From NCBI GenBank assembly GCA_947573605.1, contig CANPGM010000027.1, positions 1-46,712 on the forward strand: a stretch of 46,712 nt of DNA, in the 5' to 3' direction. How positions within the stretch are numbered: the first letter of the stretch is position 1; every line of letters begins with the position of its first letter. This document shows positions 40,920 to 46,712 of this stretch, piece by piece. A program made the translations under genes and the position numbers. The stretch is from an uncultured Roseburia sp. GTDB lineage: Bacteria; Bacillota; Clostridia; Lachnospirales; Lachnospiraceae. The notes beneath the pieces are model-generated. The model was not told where the DNA came from. It ran no database searches and worked only from the letters and a program-made list of their open reading frames with translations.

Positions 40920-42383
40920 TTACGAAAAGTAAATCGTAAAACGCATACCGTGACCGCTGTCATGATCCGAATAGCCAAACGGTTTGAAGTCAAATCGGTA
41001 TTCAAGCGCATTTAATAGTTTTGCAGTAATATATAATCCCAACCCATTTCCTCCATTGGGGTTTTCACCGGTTCCATTTCTGCTTCGTGAAAAATCCGGT
41101 CGATAAAACGGCTCAAAAATATGGTTGAGGTCTTTTGTATGAATTGGGATACATTCATTTTCTACGACAATACTGTTATTGGAGAAATAAATTCTCACTG
41201 TGTGCTTGGGATTTGTATACTTAACCGCATTGGAGATAATATTCGACAAGACTTTTTCCATTGCGGATATTGGAACTTTTGCCGAAAAATCAGCGGACAA
41301 ATCAGTCTCTATCACACCCCCCTTTGATTTTGCAATTAAGAAATAAGGAGACAGCAGTTCTTTTACAAACGTATTCAGCAATACTTCTTCAAGCGGTTCC
41401 TTTTCAAATGCAAAGTTCAATTTAGACGCATCCAGGATTTCCTGTATCATCCCGCCGAACTTACCCGCCATCTCCTGACAGATTGGCAGATACGTTTCCC
41501 AGTCTTTGTAACGCCCGATTCCCATTATCATATTATCAAGCAGTCCGCATAACGCCGTAACCGGAGTTTTTAATTCGTGGGAAGCCGCGCGCAAAAAATC
41601 GATCTTTGCGGCTTCCGCTTCACTTACCCGCATATTTTCTTTTTGTATATCATCAATCGTGGTAAGCAGGCTTTGATATAGTTTATTTATATTTTCGGAA
41701 AGCGCCCCTATTTCATCCTGTGTTTCCACTTTGCATACAGCCGACTTGTCAAGTTCTTTCATCCGCTCTGTTGTTTTGGAGATATCCGAAAGGGGCCTGG
41801 TAATTTTTTTAGAATACAAAAAAGCAAAAAAGACTGATATTACTAAGGATAATTGTAATGTAAACGGCAAAAAAATAAGCACGGCATTCTTGGCTTCACT
41901 TACAGGCTGAAGTGTCGATGATATAACGAGATAACACGCTTGTCCGTCTGATGTTTGAAAATGACTGCCGGCAATCAGCTCTGCATTGGTTCTATTATAA
42001 AAATCCTGCCAATAAAGATCCCCTTCTGTTTCGCTTTCAACCTGCACACTCCAGTTTGATTCATATTCCTTTTGTAACGCAGTGTCACTCTGCTCCGAAA
42101 AACCCATGTTCGCTGTGAGAAAGGTTCGACCTGCATAATTTACAAATATTCCCATCTGAGTTTGCTGCGCATAGTTTTTTACTACACTTTCTATATTTTC
42201 CGGCGAAACGTTCTGTAATTCCATTAGCAGCTGCTTTTTGACATCCTTGAAAACATCTTCCTTTTGACCTGTATAAACAATGGGCATGATAAAATAAAAC
42301 AGAGCATGGCTAATCAATGAAATAGCAGCCATTAGAGAAAACACACATATAAAAGTTTTCGGAAACAATTTCATTTTTTTCAT
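40920..42383 (-). CDS. Sensor histidine kinase (VncS/VanS-like)
   Basis: 487 residues. Membrane segments at ~9-35 and ~166-190, an extracytoplasmic domain of ~130 residues, HAMP (~191-245), H box ASHELKTPVTALCG (H269), N box NIISNAVKYTNPK, and G box GNGLGLYITAKLL. The domain order and the HELKTP H box resemble VanS/VncS-type kinases. Overlaps the regulator gene by 4 nt and precedes the exporter genes, as in the vncRS-vex loci. Signal unknown, probably a peptide or cell-wall agent. Confidence 0.93.
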   Translation of the reverse strand: MKKMKLFPKTFICVFSLMAAISLISHALFYFIMPIVYTGQKEDVFKDVKKQLLMELQNVSPENIESVVKNYAQQTQMGIFVNYAGRTFLTANMGFSEQSDTALQKEYESNWSVQVESETEGDLYWQDFYNRTNAELIAGSHFQTSDGQACYLVISSTLQPVSEAKNAVLIFLPFTLQLSLVISVFFAFLYSKKITRPLSDISKTTERMKELDKSAVCKVETQDEIGALSENINKLYQSLLTTIDDIQKENMRVSEAEAAKIDFLRAASHELKTPVTALCGLLDNMIMGIGRYKDWETYLPICQEMAGKFGGMIQEILDASKLNFAFEKEPLEEVLLNTFVKELLSPYFLIAKSKGGVIETDLSADFSAKVPISAMEKVLSNIISNAVKYTNPKHTVRIYFSNNSIVVENECIPIHTKDLNHIFEPFYRPDFSRSRNGTGENPNGGNGLGLYITAKLLNALEYRFDFKPFGYSDHDSGHGMRFTIYFS

Positions 42384-43045
42384 GACAACACCTCAAAACG
42401 ATACCCAACACCCTTTACAGTCGTAATGCATGTAAGGTCTAACTTCTGACGTATTCTTCGAATATAAGTATCGATTGTTCGGTCAAAGAGGGGCGCATCT
42501 ACTCCCCAGACACCGTCAATTAGCTTTTCCCGCGTCATAACGCGCCCCGCATTTTTAATCAGCATCCTTAAGAGCTGTATTTCTTTTGGCGCTAACTCTA
42601 CCGGCTCTCCGCCTTTTTCCGCTAAGTAACCGTTAAAGTCCACCTTTATATCTTCAAATTCCCATATATCCTGTTCCGCCATGTTTCCTGACCGACGCAG
42701 CAATGCCAAAACCCGCTTTCCCAGTAAAACCATAGAAAAGGGCTTTGTAATATAATCATCCGCCAACGAGTCAAAGCTATTGATTTGCGTCCTCTCATCA
42801 CTGAGTGCAGTCAACATTAAAACCGGAATCATACTTGTTTTGCGAATCTCTTTTAACAACTGTATTCCGTTTATGTGCGGAAGCATAATATCCAATATGA
42901 CCAGTTCAACCGTTTTTTCCGCTAAGAGTTTTAGCGCTTCTCTCCCGTCATAAGCCTGATAAACAAAATGCCCCGCATCATATAGATAGTCATAAATTAA
43001 ATCATTTGTCGTCTTATCGTCTTCCACAATTAAAATCGCAGCCAT
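42380..43045 (-). CDS. OmpR/PhoB-family response regulator (VncR-like)
   Basis: 221 residues: receiver with E8-D9-D10, phosphorylation site D52 (VILDIMLPHINGIQ), Lys in TKPFS, and a winged helix (APKEIQLLRMLIKNAGRVMTREKLIDGVWG to TTVKGVGYRFEVLS). Start at 43045 (MAAILIVED) with AAGGAG upstream; the frame extends 7 codons further. First gene of the operon. One TGAAAC site lies in its own promoter, suggesting autoregulation. Confidence 0.95.
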   Translation of the reverse strand: MAAILIVEDDKTTNDLIYDYLYDAGHFVYQAYDGREALKLLAEKTVELVILDIMLPHINGIQLLKEIRKTSMIPVLMLTALSDERTQINSFDSLADDYITKPFSMVLLGKRVLALLRRSGNMAEQDIWEFEDIKVDFNGYLAEKGGEPVELAPKEIQLLRMLIKNAGRVMTREKLIDGVWGVDAPLFDRTIDTYIRRIRQKLDLTCITTVKGVGYRFEVLS

Positions 43046-43076
43046 AGTTCTTCTCCTTTTCATCAAAACTTATTTT

Positions 43077-43098
43077 ATTATATACCATAAATGTTTCA
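43077..43098 (-). promoter_or_regulatory. Promoter of the VncR-like gene with TGAAAC half-site
   Basis: Minus strand: TGAAAC (43098-43093) followed 16 nt later by a perfect TATAAT (43082-43077). No good -35 is present, so the site may be filled by the regulator. The same spacing recurs at 40.85 kb. Confidence 0.55.
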
Positions 43099-43205
43099 GC
43101 TGTGTGACGGCGGCTGCAAATCCTTGATTTTCAAATGGATCGTCTTGACTTTCCCCAGGCTTTTTATACAAATTCACAACAGCATCTTCAAAGATGTAAA
43201 TGGAT

Positions 43206-43246
43206 AAAAAAATAAGCGTACCACTATTTCTAATGATACGCTTATG
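43206..43246 (-). terminator. Terminator of the hydrolase gene
   Basis: TAAGCGTA (43213-43220) pairs with TACGCTTA (43237-43244); an inner CATTA/TAGTG stem closes on a GAAA loop. On the minus strand TTTTTTTATCC follows. About 25 nt after the hydrolase stop codon. Confidence 0.85.
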
Positions 43247-43271
43247 ATAATTTAACTCTCAATCAGGATCC

Positions 43272-43898
43272 TTACACAACAGTATTTAAAAAACAATTCA
43301 TAACATTTGCTAACTTTTCAGGAGCTGTTGTATTTATTTCATGTCCGGCATTCTCAATCAAATAGAATTCGGCACCAGGAATTTTATGTTCCAGTATCTT
43401 TGCCGCTTTCCTGTTAGCGAAATCTTTTTTCCCACATATAAGTAATGTCGGACACCATATATGATCTAAATTTTGCTCAAAATCCAATGCCACCATGGAA
43501 CCGGTCAGGCGAATCATATCATGTTTCATTATTCCGCTTCCTAAAAAAGACTTTTCCGGCATGATACGAAATAATAGATTCTGCAATTTTAAAAGCAGCC
43601 CCGGCATTTTGTATTGTGGTGCAATCAGTATCAAAGATTGAACTTTTTCGGCATGGTCAATGGTATAGTTTAATGCCAAAACTGCGCCTAAAGAAATGCC
43701 GCAAATAGTTACAGGCCCCGAAAATTTATTAACGTATTCTTCAAAGGCACAAAATATTTTTTTATATGTTATCTCTCTGTCCATACTGAAATCAAACAAA
43801 TTAGGGCAATACGCTTTTATATCTTCGGGCAGACGTGATATTGTTTCATTCCAACTTGAGGGGCATTGCCCTAGCCCATGTAAAAAAATTACATTCAT
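43272..43898 (-). CDS. Alpha/beta-hydrolase
   Basis: 208 residues. N-terminal VIFLHGLGQCPSSW (oxyanion region), nucleophile elbow GISLGAV, an acid residue in LLICGKKDFANRK, and the catalytic His in IENAGHEINTTAPEKL. No signal peptide. Substrate unknown. It starts 3 nt after the TetR gene and so is co-transcribed and presumably repressed by it. RBS AAAGGA. Confidence 0.88.
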   Translation of the reverse strand: MNVIFLHGLGQCPSSWNETISRLPEDIKAYCPNLFDFSMDREITYKKIFCAFEEYVNKFSGPVTICGISLGAVLALNYTIDHAEKVQSLILIAPQYKMPGLLLKLQNLLFRIMPEKSFLGSGIMKHDMIRLTGSMVALDFEQNLDHIWCPTLLICGKKDFANRKAAKILEHKIPGAEFYLIENAGHEINTTAPEKLANVMNCFLNTVV

Positions 43899-43901
43899 TT
43901 T

Positions 43902-44582
43902 TTATTCCTTTCTGTTTTGCAAGGCATAAAAAAGATCTGATTGACTCTCGCACATACTGTCCAATGTTTTCTTTCCTTCTTCCATGATTTCATCATCCAT
44001 CAGTGGAACCCCCATTTTATCCAGTAATTCTTTGATAAATATAAATTTATGATACATTTCTTCTGAGGTCGCCGGATAAATTGACGGTGTTAGCCATAAA
44101 TCAAACAAAGGTATTAATTCTGACAGTTCTTTGGCATAGTCCGTATGAATAGAACCGTCATTGTTGCCCTCGGTGAGAAGTTCCAGCCAAAACGGACTAA
44201 GCATCTGTCTGTTAGATTCAATAATTCCGGCTAATATACGTGGATTTTTCAATATAGGCATTGCCTGTAATGAAAGATTTCCCTTTTCCTTATCAGAGTT
44301 GTTTAATGACATTGCCATTTTCATTTTTTGCAGACCATTCAAATCCTTTTGATTTTTCACTGTTTCAAATGGATTTTTTTCATGGAACATTTTATTCGTT
44401 AAAGCGTTCATAATTTCTTCTTTTGACTTAAAATGATGATAAATTGCCCCTTTTGTAAGTCCGCCCAATTCATCTACAATATCCTGAATGGTAGTATTAT
44501 CATATCCTTTTGTAAGAAAAAGTCGCTGTGATACTTCTAATATTTTTTCTACCGTTACTTCGGGAAACTTGTTACGAGCCAT
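43902..44582 (-). CDS. TetR-family transcriptional regulator
   Basis: 226 residues. N-terminal HTH: VEKILEVSQRLFLTKGYDNTTIQDIVDELGGLTKGAIYHHFKSKEEIMNAL. The C-terminal ligand domain has no recognised subfamily. RBS GGAGGTGAT before the ATG at 44582. A 21-bp operator-like inverted repeat sits on its own promoter, so it should repress itself and the hydrolase gene until a small ligand binds. Confidence 0.95.
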   Translation of the reverse strand: MARNKFPEVTVEKILEVSQRLFLTKGYDNTTIQDIVDELGGLTKGAIYHHFKSKEEIMNALTNKMFHEKNPFETVKNQKDLNGLQKMKMAMSLNNSDKEKGNLSLQAMPILKNPRILAGIIESNRQMLSPFWLELLTEGNNDGSIHTDYAKELSELIPLFDLWLTPSIYPATSEEMYHKFIFIKELLDKMGVPLMDDEIMEEGKKTLDSMCESQSDLFYALQNRKE

Positions 44583-44596
44583 ATGAAATCACCTCC

Positions 44597-44647
44597 ATAC
44601 ATTCATCCGGTATGTATAAGTGTAGCTGTGAGAAAGCGTTTTGTCAA
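44597..44647 (-). promoter_or_regulatory. TetR gene promoter and operator
   Basis: Minus strand: perfect TTGACA (44647-44642), 17 nt, TACACT (44624-44619). The inverted repeat ATACAT-N9-ATGTAT (44597-44617) follows directly and covers the start point, the classic place for autorepression by a TetR dimer. Confidence 0.75.
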
Positions 44648-44689
44648 GATAGCGTTTTGTGAAACCGTAACCAGATAAATTTGGAAACA

Positions 44690-44829
44690 AATGCCACAAT
44701 TCTTCCAATGTTGACGGCTTTTATCCAGCAGTACCGTTCCGTCAGGAACACCTGATTCTTTCGCTGCTTTCGATCCACCTGTTTCCGGGAAAAGTTTTAC
44801 AGCCTGTGCTTTAAATTCGTTGTCAAAAG
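44690..44829 (-). pseudogene. IS3-type transposase OrfA remnant
   Basis: Minus-strand translation gives EFKAQAVKLFPETGGSKAAK, then ESGVPDGTVL, which matches the N-terminal HTH of IS3-family OrfA proteins (EFK-QAVKL---GGSKAAKELGVP-GTL). After that the match breaks down (LLDKSRQHWKNCG). No start, end or terminal inverted repeats are seen, so it is a decayed fragment. Confidence 0.65.
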
Positions 44830-44866
44830 ATTATTGAGTAGACGCAATAAATACTTTATAATTCCC

Positions 44867-44898
44867 TTGGCTCTCCCCCGCAGGGGATAGTTTATACT
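44867..44898 (+). promoter_or_regulatory. MerR-type promoter/operator
   Basis: TTGGCT (44867-44872) and TATACT (44893-44898) are 20 nt apart, longer than the normal 17. The spacer contains the dyad CTCCCC-CGC-AGGGGATAG. Over-long spacers with a central dyad are the hallmark of promoters activated by MerR-family regulators. The gene just downstream encodes one. Confidence 0.65.
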
Positions 44899-44918
44899 TT
44901 TTGTCAAGGAGATTGTAA

Positions 44919-45719
44919 ATGTATCAGATAAGCCAGTTTTCAAAAATATCCGGTCTAACTGTTAAAGCATTGCGTTACTATGATGAACAAGATATGCTAA
45001 AACCGTCCTATCGTGATAAAAATACGTTGTATCGATATTATGATGAGAACGATTTAAAAAAAGCACAGTTAATCAGGCTTCTTCGCTCATTGGATTTTTC
45101 AATACTGGAAATTAAAGAAGCGCTTGAAATGGTAAATAACGAAGCAGATTTAACTTATATTTTGCAAGAGAAAATTGCAACGATTAAAGAAAATATACGA
45201 AGGGAAAAAGCGTTAATTTATAAGATAAATCGTTGTCTTTCCCCCGATGTAACGAAAACAGAAAGACAAACTTATGAAATAACCCTGGAAGAAATTCCGA
45301 TAACTTTAGTAGCTTCTATACGATTTACGGGCAGGTACAGCGAAATAGGAGCATATATTCCGGTTCTTTTCAAAGCAGTACAAGGGAATGTAAACGGGGC
45401 TGTTATAAATTGTTATTATGATGAAGATTGTATGGAACAAGCAGATATGGAATTATGTTTACCTACTAAAAAGCCGGTTGTAACAAATACAGTAAATTGT
45501 AAATATTTACCTGCTATACAGGCTGTTTGTACTACACATTATGGAAGCCATGAAACATTGCATTTTGCGTATAAGGCATTATTCCATTATGTAAACGAAC
45601 ATGGTATAGCCGTGATAACACCTTTCAGAGAGATTTATGAGAAAAGCCGTGGTATGGTATTTAAAGGAAATCCCCAAAATTATGTTACAAGAATATTATT
45701 TCCTTATAAATTTTTATGA
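44919..45719 (+). CDS. MerR-family regulator with GyrI-like effector domain
   Basis: 266 residues. N-terminal MerR HTH (MYQISQFSKISGLTVKALRYYDEQDMLKPSYRD and RYYDENDLKKAQLIRLLRSLDFSILEIKEAL), a coiled-coil linker (~85-108), and a C-terminal GyrI/AraC-effector-like ligand domain (ITLEEIPITLVASIRFTGRYSEIG to PFREIYEKSRGM). This matches BmrR/BltR-type drug-sensing regulators. It follows a long-spacer promoter it probably controls, and the next gene starts 17 nt after its stop. Base composition is visibly more AT-rich than the first 30 kb. Confidence 0.93.
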   Translation: MYQISQFSKISGLTVKALRYYDEQDMLKPSYRDKNTLYRYYDENDLKKAQLIRLLRSLDFSILEIKEALEMVNNEADLTYILQEKIATIKENIRREKALIYKINRCLSPDVTKTERQTYEITLEEIPITLVASIRFTGRYSEIGAYIPVLFKAVQGNVNGAVINCYYDEDCMEQADMELCLPTKKPVVTNTVNCKYLPAIQAVCTTHYGSHETLHFAYKALFHYVNEHGIAVITPFREIYEKSRGMVFKGNPQNYVTRILFPYKFL

Positions 45720-45736
45720 AGAAAGAGGACTGCAAA

Positions 45737-46712
45737 ATGCAAAATGTTGTAAAAGATTTTAATCCACAAGGCGGGAAACACTGTATTACCAATTCATTGA
45801 AACAGATTTTTTCTTATTATGGATATCCGTTATCAGAAGAAATGATGTTTGGTTTGGCATCCGGGTTATCGTTTTTATATTTAAACCAATCTTCTTCCCC
45901 TATGATAAATGGAAGAATTAAAGTCTTTGAATTTGAAAAAAAATTAGCAGACCGGCTTAATATATCCATTCAGTGTAGGTCTGGCTCTGATTATAAAAAA
46001 ATCAGTCAGATATCAAAAGATATGATCGACCAAAATAAACCCATTTTAATATATGTGGATATGCCGTATTTATCATATTTGGGATTGAATAAAAACGGTC
46101 ATTTTGGCGGTCATGCAGTTGTCCTTTTTGGATATGACAATGAATTAGAACAGTTTTGGGTCAGTGATAGAGATCATCACGATTTTCCAATTCGAACACC
46201 TTTTGGTGAAATAGCAGAGGATTACCATTTAGTCAGTTATCGGGAAATGGAACAGGCACGCAGTAGCGTACATAGACCTTTTCCGGCCAAAAACAAATAT
46301 CTGTTACTTGATTTTCAAGGATACAGGCAGATTGACAGAGAGATTTTGACACAAGCAATAGCGGAAACCTGCGATACCATGCTTCATCCGCCGGCTAAAT
46401 TGTCAGGTATAAACGGCATTCTAAAATTCTCAACAGAAATATTAAAGTGGGAAAAGTTCAGCCTTGATAAGATAAAGTTGTCTGGTACAACAAATTATTT
46501 TCAAATTAGCAAAGACGGCGGCACGGGCGGCGGCATCTTTAGAAAAATGTATGGCGATTTTCTAATCGAAGCCGCCGCTATATTGGACAATATAAATATC
46601 GTTATGTTAGGAACGAAATTCTTAGAGACTGCAACGCTATGGGATAAAATCGCAGAAGATTTATGGCAGCTATCACTTAGCGGAAATGTTTCTTTATTGC
46701 AGAAAATGTCTA
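45737..46712 (+). CDS. BtrH-N / DUF4872-type protein, cut by right edge
   Basis: The frame is open from ATG 45737 to the window end (325 codons). The N-terminus MQNVVKDFNPQGGKHCITNSL carries C16 in an HC-TNSL context and is followed by GYPLSEEMMFGLASGLSFLY. GGHAVVLFGYDNE with a likely catalytic His and SDRD follow. This is the papain-like layout of the BtrH N-terminal domain family, with a DUF4872-type C-terminal part. BtrH itself transfers an acyl group from a carrier protein in butirosin biosynthesis; most relatives are uncharacterised. RBS AGAGGA lies 7 nt before the ATG. Co-transcribed with the MerR gene. Confidence 0.8.
   Translation, partial: MQNVVKDFNPQGGKHCITNSLKQIFSYYGYPLSEEMMFGLASGLSFLYLNQSSSPMINGRIKVFEFEKKLADRLNISIQCRSGSDYKKISQISKDMIDQNKPILIYVDMPYLSYLGLNKNGHFGGHAVVLFGYDNELEQFWVSDRDHHDFPIRTPFGEIAEDYHLVSYREMEQARSSVHRPFPAKNKYLLLDFQGYRQIDREILTQAIAETCDTMLHPPAKLSGINGILKFSTEILKWEKFSLDKIKLSGTTNYFQISKDGGTGGGIFRKMYGDFLIEAAAILDNINIVMLGTKFLETATLWDKIAEDLWQLSLSGNVSLLQKMS

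Noticed and set aside
40826-41011. 61-codon minus-strand frame covering the phased repeats.
   Set aside because: It overlaps the end of the kinase gene in another frame, has no RBS, and the apparent repeat DET...DET in it is produced by the DNA repeats.
1-46712. CRISPR arrays, tRNA or rRNA genes, prophage or an intact insertion sequence.
   Set aside because: No regularly spaced repeats, tRNA-like cloverleaf, rRNA sequence, integrase or phage structural gene was seen on either strand; reading by eye could miss a single tRNA.

Overview
The window looks like a chromosomal segment of a Gram-positive anaerobe of the Clostridia, most likely Lachnospiraceae. Support: strong GGAGG-type ribosome binding sites, TTGACA/TATAAT promoters, a lysine riboswitch in front of dapA, class III fructose-1,6-bisphosphatase, AsnA, many two-component/ABC modules, and a raffinose-type locus resembling that of Ruminococcus gnavus. 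Almost every gene is on the minus strand, so operons read from high to low coordinates. No tRNA, rRNA, CRISPR array or intact mobile element was seen.

Layout. 1-1.5 kb: an oligopeptide/nickel-type ABC binding lipoprotein, cut by the left edge, behind a ~185-nt leader that ends in a perfect intrinsic terminator (candidate attenuator of unknown class). 1.6-7.0 kb: a compact operon of a zinc-ribbon/TPR/TIR protein, a zinc-ribbon SPFH (YdjI-like) protein, a four-helix membrane protein, a nitroreductase and a DUF3842 protein. The first three are the best candidate for an undescribed membrane-stress or defence system. 7.0-12.2 kb: an FtsX/MacB-type ABC exporter followed by its response regulator and kinase. 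12.3-20.0 kb: an alpha-galactoside/sucrose operon (binding protein, two permeases, GH36 alpha-galactosidase, sucrose kinase-like protein, GH13_18 phosphorylase) with a divergent AraC regulator and a 12-bp inverted repeat between them. The galactosidase and kinase are the two halves of the R. gnavus AgaSK fusion, here as separate overlapping genes. 21.1-24.6 kb: a MATE pump, a small membrane protein, a DNA-deoxyinosine glycosylase, and divergent asnA.

24.7-31.3 kb: a lysine riboswitch with its terminator controls dapA-dapB, which run closely into fbp, nfo and a membrane-anchored protein. A two-OB-fold SSB-like gene lies upstream. 31.3-46.7 kb looks more AT-rich and accessory: a SHOCT protein, an ABC-2 transporter/HExxH peptidase/two-component operon, a Vex123-VncRS-like operon, a TetR-hydrolase pair with a palindromic operator, a transposase remnant, and a MerR-BtrH-like pair cut by the right edge.

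Two of the three ABC/two-component loci have short direct repeats phased at 11 or 22 bp near the transporter promoter, and the third has a weaker version. This is the pattern expected for OmpR/PhoB-type regulators. All functions are inferred from sequence motifs read by eye; no database search was run.
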